In this document: piece after piece, positions 16,449 through 25,960 of the stretch
Position numbering within the stretch: position 1 is the stretch's first letter
How the letters are laid out: every line of letters begins with the position of its first letter
Assembly (NCBI RefSeq): GCF_021401135.1
Contig: NZ_JACBFO010000003.1
Coordinates: 310,001 to 374,000 of the forward strand
Length of the DNA: 64,000 nucleotides
Reading direction: 5' to 3'
From: Azonexus sp. R2A61
GTDB taxonomy: Bacteria > Pseudomonadota > Gammaproteobacteria > Burkholderiales > Rhodocyclaceae
Program-made: the position numbers and the translations under genes
The notes under the pieces: model-generated
What the model saw: only the letters and a program-made list of their open reading frames with translations
What the model was told of the DNA's origin: nothing
The model's database searches: none

Positions 16449-17378
16449 ATGGCAATGACTGGCGTACTTCGTCCCGGACACATTCAGTTGAAAGTGCTCG
16501 ATCTCGACGAGAGCGTGGATTTCTATTCGAACGTGCTGGGGCTTGCCGAGACCGGCCGCGACGCTCAGGGCCGCGTCTATTTCAAGGCCTGGGACGAGCG
16601 CGATCACCACAGCGTGATCCTGCGTCAGGCCGATAGCGCCGGTATCGATTTCTTCGCCTTCAAGGTCGATAGCGAAGCCTCTCTCGACAAGTTCGAGAAG
16701 GATCTCAACGCCTATGGCGTGGCCACCCGCCGCATTCCGGCCGGCGAACTGCTGGAAACCGGCGAGCGCGTCCGCTTCACGCTGCCGACCGGCCACGACA
16801 TCGAGCTGTACGCCCACAAGAGCGAAATCGGCAACGGCCTCAGCGACGTCAATCCGGAAGCCTGGACGGCCGCCGCCGAGAAGGGCATCGCCCCGATCCG
16901 CCTCGACCACTGCCTGCTCTACGGCCCGGACATCGAGAAGGCGCAGGCCATCCTGCAGGACGTGCTGGGCTTCTACCTGGTCGAACACATCCAGCTCGAA
17001 GACGGCAAGACCGACCTGGCGATCTGGCTGTCCACGTCGATCAAGGCGCACGACATCGCCTTCGTCCGCCATCCGGAACCGGGCAAGCTGCACCACGTCT
17101 CCTTCCTGCTGGAAAGCTGGGAGAAGGTGCTGCGCGCCGCCGACCTGATGTCGATGAACCGCGTCTCCATCGATATCGGCCCGACCCGCCACGGCGTCAC
17201 CCGCGGCACGACGATCTACGCCTTCGATCCCTCGGGCAACCGCTTCGAGACCTTCTGCGGCGGTTATCAGTGCTATCCGGACCAGAAGCCGACCAAGTGG
17301 ACCATGGACGAAGTCGGCGCCGCTGTCTTCTACCACGACCGCAAGCTCAACGAGCGCTTCCTGACGGTGGTCAGCTGA
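16449..17378 (+). CDS. dmpB: Catechol 2,3-dioxygenase (cluster 2)
   Basis: A 309-aa extradiol dioxygenase, the second copy in this window. Fe(II) ligands: His in RLDHCLLYG, His in KLHHVSFLL, Glu in NRFETFCGG. It opens the ring of catechol produced by the phenol hydroxylase just upstream. The open frame extends to 16413, but ATG 16449 has a GAGGAG ribosome site 6 nt before it and matches the MAMTGVLRPG start of the paralogue at 6571. It is first in the long cluster 2 operon and overlaps the next gene by ATGA. Confidence 0.95.
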   Translation: MAMTGVLRPGHIQLKVLDLDESVDFYSNVLGLAETGRDAQGRVYFKAWDERDHHSVILRQADSAGIDFFAFKVDSEASLDKFEKDLNAYGVATRRIPAGELLETGERVRFTLPTGHDIELYAHKSEIGNGLSDVNPEAWTAAAEKGIAPIRLDHCLLYGPDIEKAQAILQDVLGFYLVEHIQLEDGKTDLAIWLSTSIKAHDIAFVRHPEPGKLHHVSFLLESWEKVLRAADLMSMNRVSIDIGPTRHGVTRGTTIYAFDPSGNRFETFCGGYQCYPDQKPTKWTMDEVGAAVFYHDRKLNERFLTVVS

Positions 17379-17806
17379 TGCAGGTCATCCTCAGCCTGCC
17401 GGGCATCACCGACGAGGCGGCGGCTACCGCCTGCCGTGCGGCGGTAGCCCATGCCGCCGTTCGCGGCTGGCGGATCAACGTTGCCGTCGTCGATCGCGGC
17501 GGCAACCTGATGGCGTTTCTTCGCCAGCCCGGCGCCTTCATCCACTCGATCCAGATTGCCATCGACAAGGCCTATACCGCCGCCAGTTTCGGTTTTCCGA
17601 CCAAGGCCTGGATGGGGGCGGTCGGACGCGACGAGGGAATGAAGTTCGGCTTTGCCAGCCAGCCGCGGCTGATCGTTTTCGGTGGCGGCCTGCCGGTACC
17701 CGGCGAGGGTGGCGAGTGGATCGGCGGTATTGGCGTTTCCGGCGCCTCGGAGAGCGAGGACGAGGAATGCGCCCGGGCAGGCCTGGCCGCCATCGGACTG
17801 GCCTGA
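17378..17806 (+). CDS. HbpS/GlcG-family (DUF336) protein
   Basis: A 142-aa protein of the GlcG/HbpS family (PF03928), some of which bind haem or corrinoids. Recognisable stretches are AAVAHAAVRGWRINVAVVDRGGNLMAF, DKAYTAASFGFPT and a glycine-rich GGGLPVPGEGGEWIGGIGVSG. Its ATG overlaps the dmpB stop (ATGA), so expression is coupled to the dioxygenase. Homologues occur in other meta-cleavage operons at this place, but their function is not established; roles in protecting or supplying the dioxygenase are guesses. Confidence 0.85.
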   Translation: MQVILSLPGITDEAAATACRAAVAHAAVRGWRINVAVVDRGGNLMAFLRQPGAFIHSIQIAIDKAYTAASFGFPTKAWMGAVGRDEGMKFGFASQPRLIVFGGGLPVPGEGGEWIGGIGVSGASESEDEECARAGLAAIGLA

Positions 17807-17838
17807 CAGAACAACAACGGATAAGGAATCCAAAGGGA

Positions 17839-19293
17839 ATGAAACAGATCCTGAATTTCATCAACGGCGAATTCGTCGCCACCGCGCGTCAGTTCGAGAA
17901 GCGGACGCCAACCGACAATTCGCTGATCGCCATGGTGCACGAGGCCGGCAAGGCCGAGGTCGATGCCGCGGTCCGTGCCGCGCGCGCGGCGCTTGATGGT
18001 CCGTGGGGCAGGATGACCGTGGTCGAGCGGACCGACATCCTCAACAAGGTCGCCGACGAGATCAATCGCCGCTTCGACGAATTCCTCGATGCCGAATGCG
18101 CCGATACCGGCAAACCGAAGAGCCTGGCGTCGCATATCGACATTCCGCGTGGCGCCGCCAACTTCAAGATCTTCGCCGACGTGATCAAGAACGCGCCGAC
18201 CGAATTCTTCGAAATGGCCACGCCGGACGGCAAGGGAGCGCTGAACTATTCGACGCGTCGCCCGGTCGGCGTGGTCGGCGTCGTCTGCCCGTGGAACCTG
18301 CCGTTGCTGCTGATGACCTGGAAGGTCGGCCCGGCACTGGCCTGCGGTAATGCGGTGGTCGTCAAACCTTCGGAAGAAACGCCGTCGACCGCAGCATTGC
18401 TCGGCGAAGTGATGAACGCCTGTGGCGTGCCCAAGGGCGTCTACAACGTCGTCCACGGATTCGGCCCGGCTTCGGCCGGCGAATTCCTGACCACCCATCA
18501 GGGCGTCAATGCCATCACCTTCACCGGCGAGACGCGTACCGGCGCGGCGATCATGAAGGCCGCCGCCGAGGGTGCCAGGCCGGTGTCGCTGGAAATGGGC
18601 GGCAAGAACCCGGCCATCGTCTTCGCCGATGCCAATCTTGAGGTCGCCATCGAGGCCACGCTGCGCTCCTGCTTCTCGAACTGCGGCCAGGTCTGCCTGG
18701 GGACCGAACGCGTCTATGTCGAGCGTCCGTTCTTCGACACTTTCGTCGCCGCACTGAAGGTCGGGGCCGAAAAGCTGAAGCTGGGTGTCCCGTCGGATGC
18801 GAGCGCCAACATGGGACCGTTGATCAGCCAGGAACATCGCAACAAGGTGCTGTCCTATTACGCGAAGGCGGTCGACGAAGGTGCCAGCGTGGTCACCGGC
18901 GGCGGTATTCCAGAGATGCCGGGCGAACTGGCCAACGGCGCCTGGGTGCAGCCGACCATCTGGACCGGGCTGGACGACAACGCCGCCGTGGTTCGCGAAG
19001 AAATTTTCGGGCCCTGTACGACGGTGATGCCGTTCGACAGCGAAGAGGAAGTCATTGCGCGCGCCAACGGCACCGACTACGGCCTGGCCGCCTCGGTGTT
19101 CACCCAGGACGTCAACCGCGCCCACCGCGTCGCCGGCCGCATCGAAGCCGGCCTGGTCTGGGTCAACAGCTGGTTCCTGCGCGATTTGCGCACGCCGTTC
19201 GGCGGTGCCAAGCAGTCCGGCATCGGCCGCGAGGGTGGCGTGCATTCGCTCGAGTTCTATACCGAACTCAAAAACGTCTGCATCAAACTGTAA
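17839..19293 (+). CDS. dmpC: 2-hydroxymuconic semialdehyde dehydrogenase (cluster 2)
   Basis: A 484-aa NAD-dependent aldehyde dehydrogenase feeding the 4-oxalocrotonate branch. Motifs: [39 protein letters not shown] with the general-base Glu, [10 protein letters not shown] with the catalytic Cys, ending [14 protein letters not shown]. The frame is open from 17716, but start [10 protein letters not shown] at ATG 17839 matches the family and leaves a 32-bp gap after the HbpS-like gene with an AAGG-type site. The paralogue in cluster 1 is at 4088-5557. Confidence 0.94.
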   Translation: MKQILNFINGEFVATARQFEKRTPTDNSLIAMVHEAGKAEVDAAVRAARAALDGPWGRMTVVERTDILNKVADEINRRFDEFLDAECADTGKPKSLASHIDIPRGAANFKIFADVIKNAPTEFFEMATPDGKGALNYSTRRPVGVVGVVCPWNLPLLLMTWKVGPALACGNAVVVKPSEETPSTAALLGEVMNACGVPKGVYNVVHGFGPASAGEFLTTHQGVNAITFTGETRTGAAIMKAAAEGARPVSLEMGGKNPAIVFADANLEVAIEATLRSCFSNCGQVCLGTERVYVERPFFDTFVAALKVGAEKLKLGVPSDASANMGPLISQEHRNKVLSYYAKAVDEGASVVTGGGIPEMPGELANGAWVQPTIWTGLDDNAAVVREEIFGPCTTVMPFDSEEEVIARANGTDYGLAASVFTQDVNRAHRVAGRIEAGLVWVNSWFLRDLRTPFGGAKQSGIGREGGVHSLEFYTELKNVCIKL

Positions 19294-19301
19294 GGCGAGC
19301 C

Positions 19302-20126
19302 ATGTCCGCGAATGCCCCGGAAATCGGCCAGCGCATCGTCGCTGCCGGCATCGAGACCAACTACCACGATGTCGGCAGCGGGGCGCCGGTGCTGCTGATC
19401 CACGGCTCCGGGCCGGGGGTAACCGCCTGGGCCAACTGGCGGCTGGTCCTGCCGGAACTGGGCAAGACCTGTCGGGCCATCGCGCCCGACATGCTCGGCT
19501 TCGGCTATACCGAGCGGCCGGCCGCTCGCGACTACAGCATCGACGCCTGGGTCGCGCACGCCGTCGGTCTGCTCGACGCGCTGGGCATCGAACGGACCGA
19601 TCTGGTCGGCAATTCCTTCGGCGGCGCCATCGCGTTGGCGCTGGCCATCCGTCATCCGCAGCGGGTGCGCCGGCTGGTGCTGATGGGCAGCGTCGGCGTG
19701 CCGTTCGAGATCACGCCGGAACTCGACGCGGTGTGGGGCTACCAGCCGTCGCTGGCGGCGATGCTCGACCTGCTCGACATCTTCGCCCACGACCGCGGGC
19801 TGGTGACCGACGAACTGGCGGAACTGCGCTACCAGGCGAGCATCCAGCCGGGCTTCCAGGAATCGTTCGCGGCGATGTTCCCGGCCCCGCGCCAGCGCTG
19901 GGTCGATGCGCTGGCCAGCACCGAGGCGGACATCCGGGCGATCAAGCACAAGACGCTGATCATCCACGGCCGCGACGACCGGGTCATTCCGCTCGCCAAT
20001 TCGCTGACCCTGAACCGCTGGATCGACGATTCCCGATTGCACGTCTTCGGCCGTTGCGGTCACTGGGTGCAGATCGAGCACAGCGCCGATTTCAACCATC
20101 TGGTCGGTCATTTTCTGGCCGATTGA
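19302..20126 (+). CDS. dmpD: 2-hydroxymuconic semialdehyde hydrolase
   Basis: A 274-aa alpha/beta hydrolase for the hydrolytic branch, splitting 2-hydroxymuconic semialdehyde (or the ketone from 3-alkylcatechols) into 2-hydroxypentadienoate and formate or another acid. Features: oxyanion region [10 protein letters not shown], nucleophile Ser in GNSFGGA, acid Asp in HGRDDRVIP and His in [10 protein letters not shown]. It starts 8 bp after dmpC. Only cluster 2 has this gene. Confidence 0.93.
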   Translation: MSANAPEIGQRIVAAGIETNYHDVGSGAPVLLIHGSGPGVTAWANWRLVLPELGKTCRAIAPDMLGFGYTERPAARDYSIDAWVAHAVGLLDALGIERTDLVGNSFGGAIALALAIRHPQRVRRLVLMGSVGVPFEITPELDAVWGYQPSLAAMLDLLDIFAHDRGLVTDELAELRYQASIQPGFQESFAAMFPAPRQRWVDALASTEADIRAIKHKTLIIHGRDDRVIPLANSLTLNRWIDDSRLHVFGRCGHWVQIEHSADFNHLVGHFLAD

Positions 20127-20153
20127 GCAAGGAAACCTCAGAGGAAAACAACG

Positions 20154-20936
20154 ATGGAACAAACGCAAATCCTGCAACTGGGCGACGAACTCTACGAAGC
20201 GCTGGCCAACCGCCAGACGGTCAGCCCGCTGACCTCGCGCGGCTTCGAAATCAGCATCGAGGACGCTTATCACATCCAGCAGCGGATGCTGTCGCGCCGT
20301 CTGGCCAAGGGCGAAAAGATCATCGGCAAGAAGATCGGCGTCACCAGCAAGGTGGTGATGGACATGCTCGGCGTCTATCAGCCGGACTTCGGCTACCTGC
20401 TCGACGGCATGGTGTACAACGAGGGCGAGTCGATCCCGATGGACACGCTGATCCAGCCGAAGGCCGAGGGCGAGATCGCTTTCGTGCTCAAGAAGGACCT
20501 GATGGGCCCGGGCGTCACCAATGCCGACGTGCTGGCCGCGACCGAAGGCGTCATGGCCTGTTTCGAGATCGTCGATTCGCGCATCGAGAACTGGAAGATC
20601 AAGATTCAGGACACCGTTGCCGACAACGCTTCCTGCGGCGTCTTCGTGCTCGGCGACCGGCTGGTCGATCCGAAGTGTCTGGACCTCACCCTGTGCGGCA
20701 TGGTCGTCGAGAAGAACGGCGAGATCATCGGTACCGGCGCCGGTGCCGCCGCCCTCGGCTCGCCGGTCAACGCCGTTGCCTGGCTGGCCAATACGCTGGG
20801 CCGTCTGGGCATTCCGTTGAAGGCCGGCGAGGTCATCCTGTCGGGATCGCTGGCACCGTTGTTCCCGGTTCGGGCCGGCGACAGCCTGCGCGTGACCGTC
20901 GGCGGCGTCGGCGGCTGCTCCGTGCGTTTCGTCTGA
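20154..20936 (+). CDS. dmpE: 2-oxopent-4-enoate hydratase
   Basis: A 260-aa hydratase adding water to 2-hydroxypenta-2,4-dienoate to give 4-hydroxy-2-oxovalerate. It belongs to the FAH-like hydratase/decarboxylase family with the metal-binding region around [12 protein letters not shown] and the [14 protein letters not shown] stretch. Its relative dmpH lies at 23732. RBS AGAGGA lies before ATG 20154, 27 bp after dmpD. Cluster 1 has no counterpart. Confidence 0.93.
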   Translation: MEQTQILQLGDELYEALANRQTVSPLTSRGFEISIEDAYHIQQRMLSRRLAKGEKIIGKKIGVTSKVVMDMLGVYQPDFGYLLDGMVYNEGESIPMDTLIQPKAEGEIAFVLKKDLMGPGVTNADVLAATEGVMACFEIVDSRIENWKIKIQDTVADNASCGVFVLGDRLVDPKCLDLTLCGMVVEKNGEIIGTGAGAAALGSPVNAVAWLANTLGRLGIPLKAGEVILSGSLAPLFPVRAGDSLRVTVGGVGGCSVRFV

Positions 20937-20954
20937 TTGCTGCGGTCGACCACC

Positions 20955-21749
20955 ATGGATCTGCAAATTTCCGGCAAGCGCGCCCTGGTCAGCGGTTCGA
21001 CCCGTGGCATCGGTTTCGCCATCGCCGCCGAACTGGCGCGCGAAGGGGCAAAAGTGACCCTGAACGGTCGTCGACCGCAGGATGTCGAGGCGGCCGTCGA
21101 GCGGCTGAAAGGCCTCGCTCCACAGGCCGAGGTGGATGGCATCGCCGCCGACCTCGGCACGGCCTACGGCGTCGCCGCGCTGAGCGCGCAACTGCCGGCC
21201 GTCGACATCCTGGTCAACAACCTCGGCATCTTCGATCCCTCGCCCTTCGACGCCATTCCCGACAGCGAATGGCTGCGTTTCTTCGAAGTGAACGTGATGA
21301 GCGGCGTGCGCCTGTCGCGCCACTACCTGCCGGGCATGAAGGCCAACCGCTGGGGCCGCGTGGTCTTCATTTCCAGCGAATCCGGCATCAACACGCCGGG
21401 CGAGATGGTGCATTACGGCATGAGCAAGTCGGCCCAGCTCGCCGTCTCGCGCGGCCTGGCGCAGGACTGCGCCGGTACCGGCGTGACGGTCAACGCCGTG
21501 CTGCCCGGCCCGACGCGCTCGGAAGGCGTCGCCGATTTCTTCGGCAAGCTCGCCGCCGCCGAGGGCATTCCTCTGGCCGAGATGGAGCAGCGCTTCTTCG
21601 CCGAGGCCCGTCCGACTTCCCTCATCAAACGCATGATCGACCCGGCCGAAGTCGCCGCGCTGGTCGCCTACGTCTGCAGTGGCCGCGCCGCCGCGACGAC
21701 GGGGGCGGCGCTGCGCGTCGAGGGCGGGATCGTCTCCACCATCTGCTGA
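20955..21749 (+). CDS. SDR-family oxidoreductase, intact active site
   Basis: A 264-aa classical short-chain dehydrogenase. NAD(P) loop [12 protein letters not shown] motif, catalytic Ser in FISSESG and Tyr/Lys in HYGMSK are all present. Its substrate is unknown; SDR genes occur in some meta operons and may handle side-chain alcohols of substituted aromatics (inference). An in-frame TTG at 20937 directly abuts the dmpE stop, but ATG 20955 fits the [14 protein letters not shown] start better. The 18 bp between include the repeat half-site CTGCGGTCGACC; no clear ribosome site is seen. Confidence 0.88.
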   Translation: MDLQISGKRALVSGSTRGIGFAIAAELAREGAKVTLNGRRPQDVEAAVERLKGLAPQAEVDGIAADLGTAYGVAALSAQLPAVDILVNNLGIFDPSPFDAIPDSEWLRFFEVNVMSGVRLSRHYLPGMKANRWGRVVFISSESGINTPGEMVHYGMSKSAQLAVSRGLAQDCAGTGVTVNAVLPGPTRSEGVADFFGKLAAAEGIPLAEMEQRFFAEARPTSLIKRMIDPAEVAALVAYVCSGRAAATTGAALRVEGGIVSTIC

Positions 21750-21772
21750 ACCCCCTGACAAGGAAAAACCCC

Positions 21773-22687
21773 ATGACCAACAAGATCAAATGCGCGCTGA
21801 TCGGTCCCGGCAACATTGGCACGGACCTTTTGTACAAGTTGAAGCGCAGCCCCTTTTTGGAACCGGCCTGGATGGTCGGTATCGACCCGGAATCGGAAGG
21901 CCTGAAGCGCGCCGCCGAGCTGGGCCTCAAAGTCACCGCCGGTGGCGTGGACGGCCTGCTGCCGCACGTCAAGGCAGACAACATCCAGATCGCCTTCGAC
22001 GCGACCAGCGCCTACGTGCACGCCGAGAACAGCCGCAAGCTGAATGAACTGGGCGTGCTGATGATCGACCTGACGCCCGCCGCCATCGGTCCCTACTGCG
22101 TGCCGCCGGTGAACCTCGCCCAGCACGTCGGCCAGCGCGAAATGAACGTCAACATGGTCACCTGCGGTGGTCAGGCCACCATTCCCATGGTCGCCGCCGT
22201 CTCCCGCGTCCAGAAGGTCGCCTACGGCGAAATCGTCGCCACCGTCTCCAGCAAGTCCGCCGGTCCCGGCACGCGCAAGAACATCGACGAATTCACCCGC
22301 ACCACCGCCGGTGCAGTGGAAAAGGTCGGCGGCGCCGCCAAGGGCAAGGCCATCATCATCATCAACCCGGCCGAGCCGCCGCTGATCATGCGCGACACCG
22401 TGCACTGTCTGACGGTCGACACCCCGGATCAGGCAAAAATCACCGAATCCATCCACGCCATGATCAAGGAAGTCCAGAAGTACGTGCCCGGCTACCGCCT
22501 GGTCAACGGCCCGGTCTTCGACGGCAACCGCGTCTCCGTCTTCCTCGAAGTGCAGGGTCTCGGCGACTTCCTGCCGACCTACGCCGGCAACCTCGACATC
22601 ATGACCGCCGCCGGTGCCCGCACCGCCGAGATGTTCGCCGAAGCCATCCTCAAGGGCGAGCTGACGCTGCAGCCCGTGGCCGCCTGA
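21773..22687 (+). CDS. dmpF: Acetaldehyde dehydrogenase, acylating (cluster 2)
   Basis: A 304-aa acylating dehydrogenase converting acetaldehyde to acetyl-CoA. Rossmann loop [10 protein letters not shown], catalytic Cys in [11 protein letters not shown], and the [15 protein letters not shown] ending. It works with the DmpG aldolase encoded 16 bp downstream, which hands it acetaldehyde through an internal channel. RBS AAGGAAAAA precedes ATG 21773. The paralogue is at 3154-4071. Confidence 0.95.
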   Translation: MTNKIKCALIGPGNIGTDLLYKLKRSPFLEPAWMVGIDPESEGLKRAAELGLKVTAGGVDGLLPHVKADNIQIAFDATSAYVHAENSRKLNELGVLMIDLTPAAIGPYCVPPVNLAQHVGQREMNVNMVTCGGQATIPMVAAVSRVQKVAYGEIVATVSSKSAGPGTRKNIDEFTRTTAGAVEKVGGAAKGKAIIIINPAEPPLIMRDTVHCLTVDTPDQAKITESIHAMIKEVQKYVPGYRLVNGPVFDGNRVSVFLEVQGLGDFLPTYAGNLDIMTAAGARTAEMFAEAILKGELTLQPVAA

Positions 22688-22703
22688 GACAAGGAGAGAA
22701 GAC

Positions 22704-23735
22704 ATGACCCTGCAAGGCAAACAAATCACCCTCCACGACATGACCCTGCGCGACGGCATGCACCCGAAGCGCCACCAGATGACGCTGGACCAGATGGTCG
22801 CCATCGCCAGCGGCCTGGATGCAGCCGGCGTGCCGCTGATCGAAGTCACGCACGGCGACGGCCTGGGCGGCTCCTCGGTGAACTACGGCTTCCCGGCCCA
22901 CACCGACGAGGAATACCTCGGCACCGTCATCCCGAAGATGAAACAAGCCAAGGTCTCGGCACTGCTGCTGCCCGGCATCGGCACCGTCGACCACCTGAAG
23001 ATGGCGCGCGACCTGGGCGTCAACACCATCCGTGTCGCCACGCACTGCACCGAAGCCGACGTCTCCGAGCAGCACATCACGCTGGCCCGCAAACTCGAGA
23101 TGGACACCGTCGGCTTCCTGATGATGAGCCACATGAACAGCCCGGAAGGTCTGGTGCAGCAAGCCAAGCTGATGGAAGGCTACGGTGCCAACTGCATCTA
23201 CGTCACCGACTCGGCCGGCCACCTGCTGCCGGAAGGCGTCAAGGCCCGCCTGGGCGCCGTCAGAGAAGCGCTGAAGCCGGAAACCGAACTGGGCTTCCAC
23301 GGCCACCACAACCTGGCCATGGGCGTTGCCAACTCCATCGCCGCCATCGAAGTCGGCGCCAACCGCATCGACGCGGCCGCCGCCGGCCTGGGCGCCGGTG
23401 CCGGCAACACGCCGATGGAAGTGCTGGTCGCGGTGTGCAGCCTGATGGGTATCCAGACCGGCGTCGACGTCGCCAAGATCACCGACGTCGCCGAAGACCT
23501 GGTCGTGCCGATGATGGATTTCCCGATCCGCATCGACCGCGACGCGCTGACGCTGGGCTATGCCGGCGTCTATGGCTCCTTCTTGCTGTTCGCCAAGCGC
23601 GCCGCCGTCAAGTACGGCGTGCCGGCCCGCGAGATTCTCGTCGAGCTCGGCCGCCGCGGCATGGTTGGAGGACAGGAAGACATGATCGAAGACACCGCCA
23701 TCACCATGGCTCGCGAAAGAGGACTGCTCGCATGA
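22704..23735 (+). CDS. dmpG: 4-hydroxy-2-oxovalerate aldolase (cluster 2)
   Basis: A 343-aa aldolase giving pyruvate and acetaldehyde. N-terminal [15 protein letters not shown] with metal Asp and catalytic residues, metal-binding HGHHNLAMG, and [16 protein letters not shown] are present. RBS AAGGAGAGA lies before ATG 22704. The final ATGA overlaps the start of dmpH, giving tight coupling. Confidence 0.95.
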   Translation: MTLQGKQITLHDMTLRDGMHPKRHQMTLDQMVAIASGLDAAGVPLIEVTHGDGLGGSSVNYGFPAHTDEEYLGTVIPKMKQAKVSALLLPGIGTVDHLKMARDLGVNTIRVATHCTEADVSEQHITLARKLEMDTVGFLMMSHMNSPEGLVQQAKLMEGYGANCIYVTDSAGHLLPEGVKARLGAVREALKPETELGFHGHHNLAMGVANSIAAIEVGANRIDAAAAGLGAGAGNTPMEVLVAVCSLMGIQTGVDVAKITDVAEDLVVPMMDFPIRIDRDALTLGYAGVYGSFLLFAKRAAVKYGVPAREILVELGRRGMVGGQEDMIEDTAITMARERGLLA

Positions 23736-24520
23736 AGCTCGACCAACAAACCATCGCCCAACTCGCCGAACACCTGGAAAACGCCGAGTTGCAGGCCCAC
23801 GACGTCCTGAAGATCACCGACGACCATCCGGAGATGGACTGGGGCGACGCCTACGCGATCCAGAACGAAATCCTGCGTCGCAAGCTGGCGCGCGGCAACA
23901 AGGTGGTCGGCCTGAAGTGCGGCCTGACGTCGCGGGCGAAAATGCAGCAGATGGGGGTCGAAACGCCTTGTTTCGGATTCCTGGTCGACAATTTCACGGT
24001 CGACGACGGCGGCACGGTAAAAACCGCCGAACTGATCCATCCCAAGGTCGAGCCGGAAATCGTTTTCGTGCTTAAAAAGGCGCTCAGCGGCCCCGGTTGC
24101 CATGTCGGCAACGTGCTGGCGGCGACCGATTTCGTGATGCCCGGCATCGAAGTCATCGATTCACGCTATCGCGATTTCAAGTTCGACCTGAAGAGCGTGA
24201 TTGCCGACAACTGCTCGTCGTCGCGTTATGCGCTGGGCGGCATGGCAGTGCCGGTGGCCGATCTCGACCTGCGCACGCTGGGCGTGGTCATGGAAAAGAA
24301 CGGCCAGGTCGTGTCGATCGGGGCCGGCGCCGCGGTGCTCGGCCATCCGGCGGCAGCCGTCGCCATGCTGGCCAATCACCTCGGCGCGCGTGGCGAGGAA
24401 ATTCCCGCCGGCACGATGATCCTCTCCGGCGGTGTGACCGAAGCGGTGAGCGTGGCGGCCGGCGATCACGTCAATCTGCGCATCCAGTCGCTGGGCAGCG
24501 TCAGTCTCAGGTTCGCCTGA
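23732..24520 (+). CDS. dmpH: 4-oxalocrotonate decarboxylase
   Basis: A 262-aa decarboxylase converting 2-oxo-3-hexenedioate to 2-hydroxypentadienoate and CO2 in the oxidative branch. It is related to DmpE, and the two normally form a complex that passes on the unstable dienol. Signature stretches: [33 protein letters not shown] and [15 protein letters not shown]. Start ATG 23732 overlaps the dmpG stop by 4 bp. Confidence 0.94.
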   Translation: MKLDQQTIAQLAEHLENAELQAHDVLKITDDHPEMDWGDAYAIQNEILRRKLARGNKVVGLKCGLTSRAKMQQMGVETPCFGFLVDNFTVDDGGTVKTAELIHPKVEPEIVFVLKKALSGPGCHVGNVLAATDFVMPGIEVIDSRYRDFKFDLKSVIADNCSSSRYALGGMAVPVADLDLRTLGVVMEKNGQVVSIGAGAAVLGHPAAAVAMLANHLGARGEEIPAGTMILSGGVTEAVSVAAGDHVNLRIQSLGSVSLRFA

Positions 24521-24538
24521 TCCGGGAGGAGGACGGAA

Positions 24539-24730
24539 ATGCCTTTTGCCCAGATTTACCTGATCGAAGGTCGTACCGACGAACAGAAGAAGCTGCTGAT
24601 CGAGAAAGTCAGCCTGGCAATGGCCGAAGCGCTCGGCGCACCGCTGGAGAACACCCGGGTCTGGATCCAGGACGTTCCCAGCGGGCAATGGGGCATCGGC
24701 GGCAAGACCGCCAGGGAACTCGGTCGCTGA
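24539..24730 (+). CDS. dmpI: 4-oxalocrotonate tautomerase
   Basis: A 63-aa single-domain tautomerase with the catalytic Pro directly after Met (MPFAQIYLIEGRT), Arg in EGRT and the WGIGGK C-terminal turn. It isomerises 2-hydroxymuconate to 2-oxo-3-hexenedioate as a hexamer. It has a GGGAGGAGG ribosome site and is the last gene of the operon. Compare the double-length tautomerase at 881-1315. Confidence 0.95.
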   Translation: MPFAQIYLIEGRTDEQKKLLIEKVSLAMAEALGAPLENTRVWIQDVPSGQWGIGGKTARELGR

Positions 24731-24742
24731 CACCGCGGAGGC

Positions 24743-24770
24743 GAGCGGGGTGGCTTCGGCTGTCCCGCTC
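24743..24770 (+). terminator. Hairpin terminator after dmpI
   Basis: GAGCGGGGTGGC (24743-24754), loop TTCG, GCTGTCCCGCTC (24759-24770): a continuous 12-bp stem with three G-T pairs and a UUCG-type tetraloop. The T-run is weak (TGTTTT at 24783). It separates the meta operon from the envelope cassette. Confidence 0.55.
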
Positions 24771-24795
24771 CACCGCCGGCCCTGTTTTGACATCG

Positions 24796-24842
24796 ATACC
24801 TGGCAAGTATCGAAAAGTTCTTCAAATGGTATTGGACGGTAT
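24796..24842 (+). promoter_or_regulatory. Two-part LysR-type operator of the envelope cassette
   Basis: ATACCTGGCAAGTAT (24796-24810) fits ATAC-N7-GTAT and is extended to CGATAC...GTATCG. After exactly 14 bp comes AATGGTATTGGACGGTAT (24825-24842), identical to the 18-mer at 7530-7547. Both copies are oriented the same way toward their downstream operon, which argues for one regulator, most simply the LysR protein encoded at 7609-8511. Confidence 0.7.
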
Positions 24843-24858
24843 GGTCAATGGCGGCCAT

Positions 24859-24921
24859 ATTGACGTCAATAAAAATATCGAGATTTTAAGATTTCCCGTG
24901 AAAGCTTCGGCTTATCGGGAA
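24859..24921 (+). promoter_or_regulatory. Palindrome, AATCTCGA-type operator and leader hairpin
   Basis: ATTGACGTCAAT (24859-24870) is a perfect 12-bp palindrome. It abuts TAAAAATATCGAGATT (24870-24885), the exact inverse of the 16-mer at 249-264. TTCCCG (24893-24898) and CGGGAA (24916-24921) then form a stem 54 bp before the first start codon. With the upstream LysR-type element, at least two regulators appear to act here. Confidence 0.5.
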
Positions 24922-24974
24922 GGCAAGTCGTAAGGGGCGGTCGTCATGCGGCGCGCTTCAAAGGAGGAGGAGTT

Positions 24975-25940
24975 ATGCGGAGGATATCTGCCACGAAACG
25001 GTTGCCTGTGGGCACCGTGCTGGCCGGCATGTTGCTGGCTGCCTGCACGCAGGCACCCGACATGTCCGGTATTGCGCACGAGCGGAATCGTTCGGTACAG
25101 CGCTACGACGTCAGCCAGGCGATCGCCAGCAACGGCGATGTGCTGGTCGTCGGTACGCAGAACGGCGTTGCCCTGGTGTCGCACGATCAGGGAAAGAACT
25201 GGGAACGAATCGTTCTGGGCCAGACCTCGCTGGTCGATATTGCGGTCTGCAAGGACAAGCGTTTCGTTGCCATCGACCACTATCACAAGGTCTGGTCGGC
25301 CGATGCACAAGGCAGGAACTGGCAATCGGTTCCGTTGGCACAACCGCATACGCCGCTGGCGGTGACCTGCAGCCCCCAGGGGGACTGGTGGGTGGCGGGA
25401 ACAAATGCGGTGATTGCCGCCAGCAGCGATGCCGGCAAGACGTGGCGCACCACCGATTTCGGCGAGGACACCCAGATCACGGCGATCCAGTTTGTCGACG
25501 ACAGGCACGCCTTCGCCCTGGGTGAGTTCGGCCTGCTGCTGACCTCCGCCGATGGCGGCGCCAGCTGGCGCAAGGGACCGGCGCTGCCCGGCGAGTTCTA
25601 TCCCTACGCGGCGCTGTTCCGCAACGACCGGGAGGGTTGGGTCAGCGGCATTGCCGGTCAGGTGCTGCATACGGTCGACGGCGGCGCCAGCTGGAAAAAG
25701 CAGGTCAATGCCACGCAGGTCTCCCTCAATCGTCTGTTCATGCACGACGGTGTGCCGCACGCGGTGGGCAATGCCGGGGTGGTTGCTCGTCTCGTCGGCG
25801 ACACCTGGCGTGCCGTGCCTTATCCGGACCCGGTGCCGGTCTTTCTCGGCGGCGGTGCTTCGCTGGCCGATCAGAAAGCCATCGTCATCGGTGGTCCGGG
25901 CGGTCTGTTGCGTGCGCTGGCCAGCGCGAATCAAGAATAA
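24975..25940 (+). CDS. YCF48/HCF136-like beta-propeller lipoprotein
   Basis: A 321-aa predicted lipoprotein with lipobox LLAAC near residue 25, followed by WD/BNR-like repeats (VALVSHDQGKNWERI, ASSDAGKTWRTTDF, LTSADGGASWRKG, HTVDGGASWKKQ) of the YCF48 family. In phototrophs such proteins help assemble photosystem II; in non-phototrophs they are often next to RND transporter genes with unknown function. The ribosome site AAGGAGGAGGAG is very strong. It leads a four-gene cassette whose other members are an RND transporter, DUF1302 and DUF1329 proteins. Confidence 0.87.
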   Translation: MRRISATKRLPVGTVLAGMLLAACTQAPDMSGIAHERNRSVQRYDVSQAIASNGDVLVVGTQNGVALVSHDQGKNWERIVLGQTSLVDIAVCKDKRFVAIDHYHKVWSADAQGRNWQSVPLAQPHTPLAVTCSPQGDWWVAGTNAVIAASSDAGKTWRTTDFGEDTQITAIQFVDDRHAFALGEFGLLLTSADGGASWRKGPALPGEFYPYAALFRNDREGWVSGIAGQVLHTVDGGASWKKQVNATQVSLNRLFMHDGVPHAVGNAGVVARLVGDTWRAVPYPDPVPVFLGGGASLADQKAIVIGGPGGLLRALASANQE

Positions 25941-25960
25941 ATTCCGGGAGCCATCGCATC

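Noticed and set aside
19257..21761. 834-aa minus-strand frame
   Set aside because: Antisense to dmpD, dmpE and the SDR gene; no recognisable domain.
19055..22687. 1210-aa open frame spanning dmpD to dmpF
   Set aside because: The true product is only its C-terminal DmpF part; the rest is an Arg/Pro/Gly-rich out-of-frame reading of dmpD, dmpE and the SDR.
24794..24812. CGATAC/GTATCG stem as a terminator
   Set aside because: No T-run follows; the ATAC-N7-GTAT spacing and its matching partner at 7562 fit a LysR site better.
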